Notes: a model not told the origin generated them from the sequence alone. Positions 28,065 to 37,441 are shown, counted from the stretch's first letter. The stretch: DNA of 64,000 bases from CADEEN01 sp963816315 (GCA_963816315.1 CAWFJZ010000047.1:80224-144223); one strand, 5' to 3'. Numbers and translations are program-made.

Positions 28065-28376
28065 TCAGCTTGCCAGGCGGCGTTCGAGTTCGGCCTTGCT
28101 CATCGTCGAGCGGCCGCTGATGCCGCGTGCTTTGGCTTGCGCATACAGCTCGCGGTAGCTGCGTTCGGACGGCGCGCGCTGCGACAACGGTGCGCGCGCC
28201 GCCTCGACGCCGGCCGCAGGCTTTTCAAGCTGAGGCTGCGCTTGGGCGCGCCGCCGAGAGACGGTGCGCGCCGCGATCGCTTCGGCGTCGGCAACGCCGC
28301 GCCCGCGTCGCATCAAGTCCTGCTTGATCTGCTCGTAGTCACGTTGGCGTTCGTCGTCCGAGCGGTCGTCCGGCAT
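28065..28376 (-). CDS. Small protein with SAP/Rho-N-like C-terminus
   Basis: The 103-aa hydrophilic product starts MPDDRSDDERQRDYEQIKQD, has a charged helical middle, and ends RELYAQAKARGISGRSTMSK followed by AELERRLAS. The last 30 residues have the helix-extended loop-helix pattern of SAP or Rho N-terminal domains (KARGI.GRS.M.K.EL...L), which usually bind nucleic acid. No catalytic residues. Function unknown. Confidence 0.65.
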   Translation of the reverse strand: MPDDRSDDERQRDYEQIKQDLMRRGRGVADAEAIAARTVSRRRAQAQPQLEKPAAGVEAARAPLSQRAPSERSYRELYAQAKARGISGRSTMSKAELERRLAS

Positions 28377-28519
28377 GGCGGTCTCCCTTGAAGGAATGAG
28401 GGGCTCGACGCAGGCAAGCGCCGTGCCGGCACCGCCAACGCAGGCACGCGCGTTGCCCAAACGGCAGTGCAATGGAGCCTCGCGCTCGATGCATTCCTCA
28501 ACTCGATAAAGGTATCGCG

Positions 28520-29296
28520 ATGATTCAGATCCCCAAAGCCCTTCGCTTTCTGCTGCTGGCCGCCGCCTCGGCGGGATTGCTCGCCGCTTGCGGCGGCTCC
28601 GACGACGACAGCTTCGACGACCGCGCCGACATCGCCGACCCGAAAGTGCGCTTCGTGCACGCCGTGCCGGGCGCGCCCAACGTCACGCTGCAACGCAACG
28701 GCGCGGCCGAGTCCGGCGTCACCGACGTGGCCTACAAGTACGCCAGCCAGTACTACGACGTCTCGACCGAGAACTACACCTTCACGCTGCGCACCGCCAG
28801 CGGTGGTGTCGAGCTCGCTTCCGCCGCCGTCAATGCCGACCGCGGCAACAAGTACACGCTGGTCGCGCTGCCGACCGATGGCGGCGGCGTCGAGCTGGTG
28901 TCGATCCGCGATCCGTTCAACAAGAGCGTCACCAGCGACGACGTCCGCGTGCGCGTGTTGAACGCCGCTGCCAACGCCGAGCCGTTCGATGTGTACATCA
29001 CCGCCGCCGGCGCCGACCTCGCCACGGCCACGCCTCGCATGAGCGCGATCGGCTACAAGCAAGTGCGGCCGGCCAGCGGCGACGACTCGGTGGACATCGA
29101 AGGTGGCCCTTACCAGTTGCGCCTGACGCCGGCCGGCAGCAAGACGCCGTTCTTCGACCAGACGGTGACGGCGCCGGCCGACGCCGACTGGCTGCTGGTG
29201 GCGTTGCCGGACCAGGCCACGCCGAACTCGGTGCGCCTGCTGCTCGTGCGCTCGGACGACAGCAGCGACGCCACCGACGAGATCCCGGCTCCATAG
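28520..29296 (+). CDS. DUF4397 domain lipoprotein
   Basis: This 258-aa protein has a lipoprotein signal (ALRFLLLAAASAGLLAACGG). Two DUF4397-like repeats follow: VRFVHAVPGAPNVTLQRNG and VRVRVLNAAANAEPFDVYIT, each continued by SY/YKQV-type strands. DUF4397 proteins are cell-envelope beta-sandwich proteins of unknown role. AAGG upstream of the ATG at 28520 supports this start over one at 28472. A REP-like element follows the gene. Confidence 0.85.
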   Translation: MIQIPKALRFLLLAAASAGLLAACGGSDDDSFDDRADIADPKVRFVHAVPGAPNVTLQRNGAAESGVTDVAYKYASQYYDVSTENYTFTLRTASGGVELASAAVNADRGNKYTLVALPTDGGGVELVSIRDPFNKSVTSDDVRVRVLNAAANAEPFDVYITAAGADLATATPRMSAIGYKQVRPASGDDSVDIEGGPYQLRLTPAGSKTPFFDQTVTAPADADWLLVALPDQATPNSVRLLLVRSDDSSDATDEIPAP

Positions 29297-29352
29297 CGAG
29301 ACCGAACACAGTTTCGTGACGGCGAAGCAGCAATCGCGACGCATGAACTTCC

Positions 29353-29435
29353 AAGCGGCCGCCGCGGATCCGGCTCTGCCGGTCCGCTAGCGGCGCCCCC
29401 TGGAGGGGGAGGCGCCGAAGGCGCTTCGGGGGTGG
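29353..29435. repeat. REP-like intergenic repeat, family A
   Basis: This element closely matches that at 18853-18932 (shared CGCCGCGGATC, CCCCCTGGAGGGGGAGGC, GGCGCTTCGGGGGTGG). It sits between two convergent genes, where it may also help end transcription through its strong stems. Confidence 0.7.
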
Positions 29436-29441
29436 GTCAAT

Positions 29442-29696
29442 TCACGCCGGGGCCACTTCGTCGTGGCCCCGCTCGTCGATGCCCTTGGCCTGTGCGTTGC
29501 GAGCGCATTGCATGCAGCAGTAGCTCGCCGCTTCGGATTCGACGACGTGGCCGATGATCGTGCACTCGCAGTGGTTGCAGATCGGCGCCAGGCGGTGGAT
29601 AGCGCACTGAAAGCTGTCGAAGGTCAGGATGCCGCCTTCGTACATGACGTCGAAGGTGCGCGCCGACTCGTTGGCGCAGACGCTGCAAATGCCCAT
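29442..29696 (-). CDS. Cysteine-rich, metallothionein-like protein (84 aa)
   Basis: The product holds CSVC near the start and a C-terminal cluster with CNHCEC, then YCCMQCARN after a short beta strand. This second half resembles prokaryotic metallothionein-type zinc sites (CxxCxC...G..YCC..CA). It probably binds zinc. The N-terminal half (TFDVMYEGGILTFDSFQCAI) may form another metal site using the first pair. No exact family name is certain. Confidence 0.65.
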   Translation of the reverse strand: MGICSVCANESARTFDVMYEGGILTFDSFQCAIHRLAPICNHCECTIIGHVVESEAASYCCMQCARNAQAKGIDERGHDEVAPA

Positions 29697-29765
29697 GGCT
29701 TTTCTCCGTTGGTGCCAGGGCGATCGGGCAATCGACGTTCCCAACCCGTTTGCGGAGTGCGCGTT

Positions 29766-29795
29766 GTCCGACAGCCGCCGCTCGGCCCGTCCGAC
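29766..29795. promoter_or_regulatory. GTCGGAC pair upstream of the sigma-54 activator
   Basis: Two copies of GTCCGAC (reverse complement GTCGGAC) at 29766-29772 and 29789-29795 share orientation and are 23 bases apart. They lie 59-88 bases upstream of the GTG at 29854. Confidence 0.42.
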
Positions 29796-29853
29796 ACGCG
29801 GCCGTGCCGCTGCTGCCTACGCTCTGGCCTTCACAGACCCGTAAGGCATTACC

Positions 29854-31019
<1,166 letters not shown>

Positions 31020-31058
31020 AAGAGCGGCGGTGGCGAACGCCGCCGCGTGACGCGCGTC

Positions 31059-31505
31059 TCAGGCGTTGTGCGCGCCGCCGTCAGGCTCCGACGGTGTCGA
31101 GATCGCGCTCACCGCCGCGTCCACGGGCCCGGGTTGGCGCGTCGCCAGGTCGCCCAATGCGACGATGCCGACCAGCTGCCGATCGACGTTGATCACCGGC
31201 AGCCGCCGCACCTGCGCCTTGCCCATCAGCAGCAGTACTTCCTGTGCGTCCTGGTCGTCGGTGCAGAACTCGAGCGCGCTGGTCATCACCGCAGACACGC
31301 GTGCGTGGTCCGGCGCCAGGTTCATCGCCGTGCCGCGGATCGTGATGTCGCGGTCGGTGATCATGCCCAGCAGGTGCTTGCCGTCGCACACCGGCAGCGA
31401 GCCGACGTTCAACTGATCCATCAGTTGCGCCGCCAGTTGCAGCGTGTCGTCGGGGCCGACCACCTGCACGTCGGTGGTCATGATGTCGGCGATCGTCGTC
31501 GTCAT
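31059..31505 (-). CDS. CBS-pair domain protein
   Basis: This 148-aa protein is two CBS motifs and little else: TTTIADIMTTDVQVVGPDD, GSLPVCDGKHLLGMITDRDI and VRRLPVINVDRQLVGIVALG, then a flexible acidic tail. CBS pairs bind adenosine nucleotides and work as energy sensors. The start overlaps the stop of the upstream gene (ATGA), so it probably acts with that protein. Confidence 0.9.
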   Translation of the reverse strand: MTTTIADIMTTDVQVVGPDDTLQLAAQLMDQLNVGSLPVCDGKHLLGMITDRDITIRGTAMNLAPDHARVSAVMTSALEFCTDDQDAQEVLLLMGKAQVRRLPVINVDRQLVGIVALGDLATRQPGPVDAAVSAISTPSEPDGGAHNA

Positions 31506-31996
31506 GAGCGTCTCCTCAGCGCGCGCTCGGCTTCGAGGCCCGACGGCGTCTGCGCATCGAGCCCGCGATCGGGCGACTCGGCGACTTGCGGCTCGTCGTC
31601 GGCATGCTCGATCAACTCTTCGATGACGAAGTTGCCGTAGTACTGCGCGCGCTCGGCGTGCAAGGGACGGACGGCGTCGGCGACGCGGCGCGCTTGCTCG
31701 TCGTCTTCGGCGCGCACGACGAGGAAGTGGTAGCCGAGTGCAGCCAGCTCGCCCTGCGCCTTGACGAGGTTGAGCTCCTGGCCGAGAGAAGCCAACGCGG
31801 TCGCGCGCTCCATATCGGTCGCGACCTGGCGGTTCATCTCATCGGCGCTGTACGGCGTGATGTCGTCGCCGCCCAGGCCGAGCGCCTGCAAGGCCTGCGC
31901 CGCTTGCGCCTGATCCTGTGCCGACGGGAACGAGATGACGATGTGGCCGACGGGTTTGAAGACGCCGTGGCTGGTCGGAGGGTCGTGCTTGTCCAT
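31502..31996 (-). CDS. Conserved protein of unknown function, coupled to the CBS protein
   Basis: This 164-aa soluble protein has VGHIVISFPSAQDQAQAAQA, ADEMNRQVATDMERATALAS and LAALGYHFLVVRAEDDEQAR. The pattern suggests a ferredoxin-like alpha/beta fold in which residues 90-120 are a second similar unit. I recognise similar uncharacterised betaproteobacterial proteins but no named family. It is coupled to the CBS gene by a four-base overlap. A GTAGGAC site lies 113 bases upstream, next to tRNA-Arg. Confidence 0.65.
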   Translation of the reverse strand: MDKHDPPTSHGVFKPVGHIVISFPSAQDQAQAAQALQALGLGGDDITPYSADEMNRQVATDMERATALASLGQELNLVKAQGELAALGYHFLVVRAEDDEQARRVADAVRPLHAERAQYYGNFVIEELIEHADDEPQVAESPDRGLDAQTPSGLEAERALRRRS

Positions 31997-32108
31997 GGGG
32001 CGCTCGCTTTGGCTATCGACAGAACCGGACGACCGGCTTTGCGGTTCGTTGTCGATGATGTTCGAGCGTGGGCGGCGCAGCGCTCGTCCGCTGAAGGCGC
32101 GTTGCGAT

Positions 32109-32115
32109 GTAGGAC
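32109..32115. promoter_or_regulatory. GTAGGAC motif upstream of the CBS operon
   Basis: A single perfect GTAGGAC lies between the tRNA-Arg gene and the CBS-operon start at 31996. Only a poor match (GTCCGCT at 32086) lies 23 bases away. Confidence 0.3.
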
Positions 32116-32122
32116 AAAACCT

Positions 32123-32198
32123 TGGCGCGCCCGGCTGGGATCGAACCAGCGACCCTTGGCTTCGGAGGCCAATACTCTATCCACTGAGCTACGGGCGC
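32123..32198 (-). tRNA. tRNA-Arg (anticodon CCG)
   Basis: The 76-base gene folds as a full cloverleaf. The acceptor is GCGCCCG paired with CGGGCGC. The D-arm is AGCTCAGTGGATAGAGT, the anticodon stem TTGGC/GCCAA with loop CTCCGAA (anticodon CCG, reading CGG), and the T-arm has GGTTCGATCC. Discriminator G and the 3' CCA are encoded. Confidence 0.97.
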
Positions 32199-32257
32199 GA
32201 GGAGCGGCATTCTAGCGGGCGGCATCCCGAGACAGCGTTGCGCCAGAGGGCCGTCGC

Positions 32258-32263
32258 TATAAT
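32258..32263 (+). promoter_or_regulatory. Probable -10 element (TATAAT) for the diheme cytochrome gene
   Basis: A consensus TATAAT preceded by GC lies 65 bases upstream of the cytochrome ATG in the gap after tRNA-Arg. A good -35 hexamer at normal spacing is not evident (TTGCGC is only 14 bases upstream). Confidence 0.5.
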
Positions 32264-32327
32264 TCGCGGCCCTTGCGTGCCCCGTGCACGCAATGTTTTT
32301 TTCGCGCTTTCACTTGACGAGGATGGC

Positions 32328-33221
32328 ATGAGCAACGCTCACCACGACGATCACGACCTGCCGCATGAAGGCCCCATCAAGACACCGAAGCAGCTCATCT
32401 GGGCGGTGGCGCTGTCGTTCATCGTGCCGATCCTGTTGATCGTCCTGCTGGCCAACTACGTGACTTCGCAGAGCAAGCCGGCGGCCGGCAGCGACGCGAT
32501 GAGCGATCAGGCGGTGGCCGCGCGGCTGCAGAAGATCGGCTCGGTCGAGATCAAGGATCTGTCCGATCCGGCATCGATGAAAACCGGGGCCCAGGTCTAT
32601 GCCGCGCAATGCACCGCCTGCCACGCCGCCGGCGTGGCCAATGCGCCCAAGCTGGGCGACGCCGCGGCCTGGGGCCCGCGCGTCAAGACCGGCTACGAAG
32701 CGCTGCTGACCTCTGCGCTCAAAGGCAAGGGCGCGATGGGCGCGCAGGGCGGCGGCGACTTCAGCGATTACGAGATCGGCCGCGCGGTCGTGCACATGGC
32801 CAACCAGTCCGGCGGCACGTTGCCCGAGCCGAAGATGCCGGCGCCGGCGACGGCCGCTGCCACCGACGCAGCGCCGGCCACAGCCGCCGCGCCGGCTGCG
32901 GCGACGCCGGCTGCCGCGCCCGTGGCCGCGGCCACGGCGGTCGTGGCCGCCGCTGCACCCGTGGCGGCAGCCGCGAAGAGCGATGCCGCACCGGCGCTCT
33001 ACACCAGCGTCTGCTCGGCCTGTCACATCGCCGGCGTGGCCAACGCGCCGAAGCTCGGCGACAAGGCGGCGTGGGCGCCGCGCCTGACCGCCGGTGTCGA
33101 TGGCCTGACCGCCAGCGTCATCAAGGGCAAGGGTGCGATGCCGCCCAAGGGCGGCGCCGCGGCGGCCAGCGACGCCGAGATCAAGGCGGCGGTCGATTAC
33201 ATGGTGGCCAGCGTCAAGTAG
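32328..33221 (+). CDS. Membrane-anchored diheme cytochrome c5 family protein
   Basis: This 297-aa protein has a cytoplasmic His/Asp-rich start (NAHHDDHDLPHE), one transmembrane anchor (IWAVALSFIVPILLIVLLAN) and two cytochrome c5-like modules. Each has a CxxCH haem site (CTACHAAGVANAPKLGD and CSACHIAGVANAPKLGD) followed by a GKGAM segment with the axial Met. A long Ala/Pro/Val-rich linker of about 65 residues joins them. The modules are similar to each other, pointing to an internal duplication. It probably carries electrons in the periplasm to a terminal oxidase. A clear terminator follows the gene. Confidence 0.92.
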   Translation: MSNAHHDDHDLPHEGPIKTPKQLIWAVALSFIVPILLIVLLANYVTSQSKPAAGSDAMSDQAVAARLQKIGSVEIKDLSDPASMKTGAQVYAAQCTACHAAGVANAPKLGDAAAWGPRVKTGYEALLTSALKGKGAMGAQGGGDFSDYEIGRAVVHMANQSGGTLPEPKMPAPATAAATDAAPATAAAPAAATPAAAPVAAATAVVAAAAPVAAAAKSDAAPALYTSVCSACHIAGVANAPKLGDKAAWAPRLTAGVDGLTASVIKGKGAMPPKGGAAAASDAEIKAAVDYMVASVK

Positions 33222-33241
33222 CGCGCGGCACAGCGACCCAC

Positions 33242-33796
33242 TCAAGCCGGCCCGTGCGCCGGCTTTTTGTTATCCGGCGCTGCGGCTTGCGGACTCAGCA
33301 CATGGCCGAAGCGCGTGGACATCTCGGCAAAGCGCAGCGGCTGCGGCTGCCACACGTCGGCCTCGACCGCGCGTGCGGCCTCGTGCATGTCCTGCGTGTG
33401 CACGATGCCCAGACCGATGGCGCTGTCGATGAACAGGCGGCCGTGTTCGTCGAGCCAGGCGTTGCGCGCCTCGGCGTTGAGTCCGGTGTGCGTGGTCAAC
33501 GAAAAGTCGGTGCCAACGCGCCACACCCACGGCGCGGCTTCGAGTTCCACGTACACGCGCTGCGGGCCGTTCTGGAAGAACCAGGCGCCGGCGGCGTCGT
33601 GCTCGTAGTTGCGGGCGATGAAGTCGATCAGCTTGTCGTGTTCGATGCGGCTGCCCTTGATGCGCGGGAACCGCCCCGCGGCCTGCACGCGGTCGTCGCG
33701 CATGTACCAGTCGCCGCGCGCGTCGAGCGCCAGCCAGCCATAGCAGGCCGGCACGTTGGGCCACTTCCTGAGTGCGGCTTCGACGATCGCGTCCAT
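33242..33796 (-). CDS. Conserved betaproteobacterial protein of unknown function
   Basis: The 184-aa soluble product begins MDAIVEAALRKWPNVPACYG, then LALDARGDWYMRDDRVQAAG, FIARNYEHDAAGAWFFQNGP and RVYVELEAAPWVWRVGTDFS. It resembles the DUF2946-unrelated 'protein of unknown function' found near cytochrome genes in Burkholderiales. I do not know a role. It contains no metal-binding or catalytic motif. A REP-like element abuts its start codon upstream. Confidence 0.7.
   Translation of the reverse strand: MDAIVEAALRKWPNVPACYGWLALDARGDWYMRDDRVQAAGRFPRIKGSRIEHDKLIDFIARNYEHDAAGAWFFQNGPQRVYVELEAAPWVWRVGTDFSLTTHTGLNAEARNAWLDEHGRLFIDSAIGLGIVHTQDMHEAARAVEADVWQPQPLRFAEMSTRFGHVLSPQAAAPDNKKPAHGPA
33244..33268 (+). 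terminator. Rho-independent terminator after the diheme cytochrome gene
   Basis: An eight-base stem AAGCCGGC/GCCGGCTT with a six-base loop is followed by TTT, 23 bases after the cytochrome stop. It overlaps the end of the convergent gene that stops at 33242. Confidence 0.85.
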
Positions 33797-33802
33797 GTCT
33801 CA

Positions 33803-33875
33803 GTGGCGCCCGGCCGCCCGAAGCCACTGAGCGCCCCCTTGGGGGGCTGCGAGCGAAAGCGAGCTTGGGGGCCTC
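33803..33875. repeat. REP-like intergenic repeat, family B
   Basis: This element contains GGCCGCCCGAAGCCACTGA, CCCCCTTGGGGGG and GAGCGAAAGCGAGCTTGGGGG. It resembles 46021-46088. It fills the gap between the hydrolase stop and the start of the gene at 33796. Confidence 0.65.
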
Positions 33876-33878
33876 ATT

Positions 33879-34850
33879 TCAGTGTTCCTGCAGCCAGTGC
33901 ACCACGGCCTGCGGCATCGTTTGTACATGACCCGGCCACGCGCCGCCGGTAAAGCCCACATGGCCGCCATGCTCGGGCTGCCACAGCGTGACGTGCGAAC
34001 CGACGTCGCTTTGCCGCGGCAGCGAGGCCGCCGGCACGAACGGATCGTTGCGCGCATTCACCACCAGCGCCGGGATGCGGATCGTCTGCAGATGCGGTCG
34101 GGCGGAGGCCCGCGCCCAGTAGTCCTCGGTGCCGGCAAAGCCGTGCAGCGGCGCGGTGAAGACGTTATCGAACTCGTAGAGGTCACGCGCCGCGAGCAGG
34201 CGCGCGCGGTCGAACAGGCCCGGGTGCTGGTCGAGTTTGGCCAGCGCGCGCGGCTTCATCGTGCCGAGGAACATGCGTGTGTAGGTCAGGCGCGAAAAAC
34301 CGCGGCCGATGGCGTGGCCGCCGGCCGCCAGATCGATCGGCGAGCACACCGCGGCCACCGCGTGCGCGGTGATCGCCGCGCTGTGCGCAGACTCTTCGGC
34401 CCAGCGCAGCAGCGCGTTGCCGCCGAGCGAGATGCCGGCCACCAGCAGCGGCGCGGCACTGCGCGCGCGCAGGCGCGTCAGGATCCAGCCGACTTCTTCG
34501 TAGTCGCCCGAGTGGTAGGCGCGCGGTGCGTGGTTCAGCTCGCCCGAGCAGCCGCGAAAGTGCGGCACCGCGAAGTGCAGGCCCGCGGCTTGCGCTTCGC
34601 GCGCAAAACCTTCGGCGTACTGGCTGTGCGACGAACCTTCGAGGCCATGGAACATCACCAGCCAGCGCGCGTCGGCGTTGGCGACGCGCTGGATGTCCAC
34701 GTCGATGAAGTCGCCGTCCGGCGTGTCCCAGCGCTCGCGCACGTAGTGCGGCGTGGCCCCCGAGTGGCGGCGAGACACCAGCGCCGGCCAGATCGTCTGC
34801 GCATGGCCGCCGGGCAACCACCACGGTGCGCGATACGAGGCGAGGTTCAA
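33879..34850 (-). CDS. YheT-like alpha/beta hydrolase
   Basis: This 323-aa protein shows the YheT/ABHD1-3 family pattern: YRAPWWLPGGHAQTIWPAL at the start, MFHGLEGSSHSQYAEGFARE, HFRGCSGELN, the nucleophile elbow LLVAGISLGGNALLRW with Ser, and the C-terminal His in PEHGGHVGF. It probably hydrolyses lipid or ester substrates in the cytoplasm. No ATG or GTG fits; TTG at 34850, overlapping the TGA of the preceding gene (TTGA), lies exactly at the family start. Confidence 0.85.
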   Translation of the reverse strand: MNLASYRAPWWLPGGHAQTIWPALVSRRHSGATPHYVRERWDTPDGDFIDVDIQRVANADARWLVMFHGLEGSSHSQYAEGFAREAQAAGLHFAVPHFRGCSGELNHAPRAYHSGDYEEVGWILTRLRARSAAPLLVAGISLGGNALLRWAEESAHSAAITAHAVAAVCSPIDLAAGGHAIGRGFSRLTYTRMFLGTMKPRALAKLDQHPGLFDRARLLAARDLYEFDNVFTAPLHGFAGTEDYWARASARPHLQTIRIPALVVNARNDPFVPAASLPRQSDVGSHVTLWQPEHGGHVGFTGGAWPGHVQTMPQAVVHWLQEH

Positions 34851-35299
34851 TGCAGCGTCGATGGCGCGTCGGCTGCGATTTCTTGCGCCTCGCGCGGCGA
34901 GCCCGGGCTGGCGTGGTGCAGCACCAGGCGCCAGCCCTGCGTGGTCTTGAAGAAGACGTTGGTGGCCAGCACCCACGCCGTCTGCGTGCCTTCTGCCGTG
35001 CTGATGTCCACGCGTTCGAGCACGTGGTGCACGGCGCAGCCGGCATTCTCGACGCGGCGCACCTGCTGCGGGCGCACGGGGATCGGGCCGTTGGCGAACA
35101 TCGCATCGAACGAGGCCCGCACCGCGCCGTGGCCGACGATGCGCGGTCCGCCCGGATGCACGCAGGCCACGTCGTCGTCGTCGGACCAGGAGGCCATCAA
35201 GCGCTCGATGTCGCCGCGCTGCAGCGCTTCGTAGAACTGCGCTTCGACATCGTCCACCGAAGCCAACAAGGCGGCGGAACGGGCTTTGGCTTGCGGCAT
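34847..35299 (-). CDS. SnoaL/NTF2-like protein
   Basis: This 150-aa protein has an N-terminal helix (SVDDVEAQFYEALQRGDIER), MASWSDDDDVACVHPGGPRI and VFFKTTQGWRLVLHHAS, typical of the NTF2-like fold (SnoaL_3/DUF4440 type). Many such proteins are small-molecule binding or isomerase-like, but the function here is unknown. It stops inside the start of the YheT-like hydrolase and begins within the 3' part of the histidine kinase reading frame. Confidence 0.8.
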   Translation of the reverse strand: MPQAKARSAALLASVDDVEAQFYEALQRGDIERLMASWSDDDDVACVHPGGPRIVGHGAVRASFDAMFANGPIPVRPQQVRRVENAGCAVHHVLERVDISTAEGTQTAWVLATNVFFKTTQGWRLVLHHASPGSPREAQEIAADAPSTLH

Positions 35300-37218
35300 G
35301 AGGGCGATTGTAGGGACGGCGTCGCTTCTAAGACAGCAGGCAGGCGCACGCTGAACAGCGAGCCTTGGTCCGGCGCGCTGTGCACGTCGATCGTGCCGCC
35401 CATCAACTCGACCAGCGATTTGCACACCGCCAGCCCGATGCCCGTGCCTTCGATCGGCGAATGGCCGTGCGCGCCGCGCTGGAACGGCTCGAAGACGCGG
35501 CCCAGATGCTCGGCGGCGATGCCGACGCCGCTGTCGGCGACTTCGATCACCGCCTGTGCGCCGTCGCTGCGCGCGCGCAGTGTCACCGCACCGCCGGCGC
35601 GGTTGTACTTGACGCCGTTGGACAGCAGGTTGATCAGCACCTGCTTCAAGCGCGTGCGGTCGGCGCGCACGGCTACGCCGGCTTCGATGGCGCCCTGCAC
35701 GCTGACGCGCGCGCCGGCGGCTTGCGCCTGCATCAGGGCCACGCATTCGTCGGCCAACGGCGCCAGCATCACACGCTCGATCTGCAAATGCAGGTGGCCG
35801 GACTCGATGCGCGTCAGGTCGAGCAGGTCGCCGATCATCGTCAGCAGATGCTCGCCGGCTTCGCGGATCAACTGCACCGGGCGGCGGTGCGCGTCGGCCA
35901 GCGGCGGCGATGGCGTGAGTTCGAGCAGTTGCGAAAAGCCGAGCACGGCGTTGAGCGGCGTGCGCAGCTCATGGCTCATGCGCGACAGGAACTCGGTCTT
36001 GGCGCGGCTCGCGGCTTCGGCCGTGGCCTTGTCGCGCGACGCCGCTTCGAGTTCGCGCAGATCGGTGACGTCGGCGATGTAGCCGAACCACGCGGTGCGG
36101 CCGTCGCTCTGCCGCTGCGGCGACGCGGCGCCGAGCAGCCAGCGGTCGGCGCCGTCGCGTCGGCGGATCGGAAACTCCAGCCGCCACTGCGCCGCGCGCT
36201 GCGCCGAAATCGCCAGGCTCGTGCGCAAGCGCTCGCGCCACTCCGGGTGCACCCGCCGCAGCAGCGCGCTGGCGTCGCTCGTCAGCTCCGCGGCGGCGAC
36301 GCCGAAGATCGCCTCGCAGCGTTCGCTGACGTAGGAGAACCATCCTAGTTGCCCGTCGGCGCTTTGCATGAACTGGTAGAGCACGCCGGGCACATGGCGT
36401 GCGATCAGCGCCAGGCGCTCGCGGTCGGCCGAGGCCTGGCTTTCGAGTTCGCGCTGCAAGGTGATGTCGGTCTGCGTGCCGAGCATGCGCCGCGGCGACC
36501 CGTCCACGCCGCGCTCGACGATGCGGCCGCGCTCGTGCAACCAATGCCACTGGCCGTCGGCGCCGCGGGCGCGGTAGATGTGTTCGTACTGCGCGGTCTC
36601 GCCGCGCTCGTGGCGCAGGTAGGCAGCGTGGTTGTCGTCGCGGTCGTCGGGATGGATCAACAGGTCCCAGCTGGCCTGCGTCGGCGCGAACTGGTCGCTG
36701 GCGTAGCCGAGCATCTCGAAGCCTTCGTCGATGTCGGACAGCTCGTCGGTGCCCGGATGCCACTCCCAGACGTAGGTGCCGGCGCCACGCAGCGCCGTGC
36801 GCAGCAAGGCGCCGTCGTCGCCGGGCGGCCGCAGCGGCCGGGAGCAGGCCGCCGCGAGCGCGGCCGCGGCCTCGCACAGCGCTTCGAAGTCGGCCGGCGT
36901 GTCGCCGTCGGCGGCGGCGATGCAGAGCACGCCGACGCGCGAGTGCAGATGATCGAGCGGCAACCACCAGCAGCCATCGGCGCACTGCGCCGCGGCGCCG
37001 GCCCAGACGGCGAAGAGCGCGGCGCTGGGCGGCGGCGCGGCGTTGTCGATCCACCGCCGCTCGCCGTCGGCCAGCCAGCCGATGCAGCACAGGCTGCGCC
37101 CGCTGCCTCTGACATGGCGCCGCAGCAGCGCCAGCGCATGCGCGGCGTCGCCATGCGTGACCTGGTGCAAGAGAACCTGCCGCGACAGCGCAACCCAGTC
37201 GGGGCGGTCGCGGCTCAT
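35197..37218 (-). CDS. PAS-domain sensor histidine kinase (soluble)
   Basis: This 673-aa protein has no obvious transmembrane segment. Its N-terminal GAF-like region has CCIGWLADGERRWIDN. PAS domain 1 has EWHPGTDELSDIDEGFEMLG and LIHPDDRDDN; PAS domain 2 has WFSYVSERCEAIFGV. The HisKA box RMSHELRTPLNAVLGFSQ has the phospho-acceptor His, and the ATPase has NLLSNGVKYNRAGG, ADSGVGI and GTGIGLAVCKSLVELMGG. The ordinary C-terminus would be SVRLPA, but the frame runs about 45 codons further and overlaps the NTF2-like gene by 103 bases. A one-base slip near 35330 would supply a TAG and remove the overlap. It should act with a regulator not in this window. Confidence 0.88.
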   Translation of the reverse strand: MSRDRPDWVALSRQVLLHQVTHGDAAHALALLRRHVRGSGRSLCCIGWLADGERRWIDNAAPPPSAALFAVWAGAAAQCADGCWWLPLDHLHSRVGVLCIAAADGDTPADFEALCEAAAALAAACSRPLRPPGDDGALLRTALRGAGTYVWEWHPGTDELSDIDEGFEMLGYASDQFAPTQASWDLLIHPDDRDDNHAAYLRHERGETAQYEHIYRARGADGQWHWLHERGRIVERGVDGSPRRMLGTQTDITLQRELESQASADRERLALIARHVPGVLYQFMQSADGQLGWFSYVSERCEAIFGVAAAELTSDASALLRRVHPEWRERLRTSLAISAQRAAQWRLEFPIRRRDGADRWLLGAASPQRQSDGRTAWFGYIADVTDLRELEAASRDKATAEAASRAKTEFLSRMSHELRTPLNAVLGFSQLLELTPSPPLADAHRRPVQLIREAGEHLLTMIGDLLDLTRIESGHLHLQIERVMLAPLADECVALMQAQAAGARVSVQGAIEAGVAVRADRTRLKQVLINLLSNGVKYNRAGGAVTLRARSDGAQAVIEVADSGVGIAAEHLGRVFEPFQRGAHGHSPIEGTGIGLAVCKSLVELMGGTIDVHSAPDQGSLFSVRLPAVLEATPSLQSPSCRKPKPVPPPCWLRWTMSKRSSTKRCSAATSSA

Positions 37219-37228
37219 CGACGGCGTT

Positions 37229-37441
37229 TCAGTGGCTGCCGCGCGCCGCATCCGCGGCCAGTTGGTAGCGCGTGCCGCAATACGGGCACTGCCCTTGGCC
37301 GGTGGTGCGCACGTCGATGAAGACGCGCGGGTGGTTGCTCCACAGCGGCATCTTCGGGTTCGGGCAGAACACGGCGCGCTCGCCTTGCAGGTCGGACTCG
37401 GCGATCAGCACGGCGTCTTTGGCTTGCGGCGCAATGTTCAT
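37229..37441 (-). CDS. CHCC-type zinc-finger protein
   Basis: This 70-aa protein has the zf-CHCC (PF10276) pattern: FCPNPKMPLWSNHPRVFIDV then CPYCGTRYQL, with one Cys, one His and the CxxC pair as metal ligands. The mitochondrial relative is the complex I subunit NDUFS6. In betaproteobacteria the gene usually follows ilvE, as here. Its ATG overlaps the ilvE stop (ATGA). Confidence 0.9.
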   Translation of the reverse strand: MNIAPQAKDAVLIAESDLQGERAVFCPNPKMPLWSNHPRVFIDVRTTGQGQCPYCGTRYQLAADAARGSH

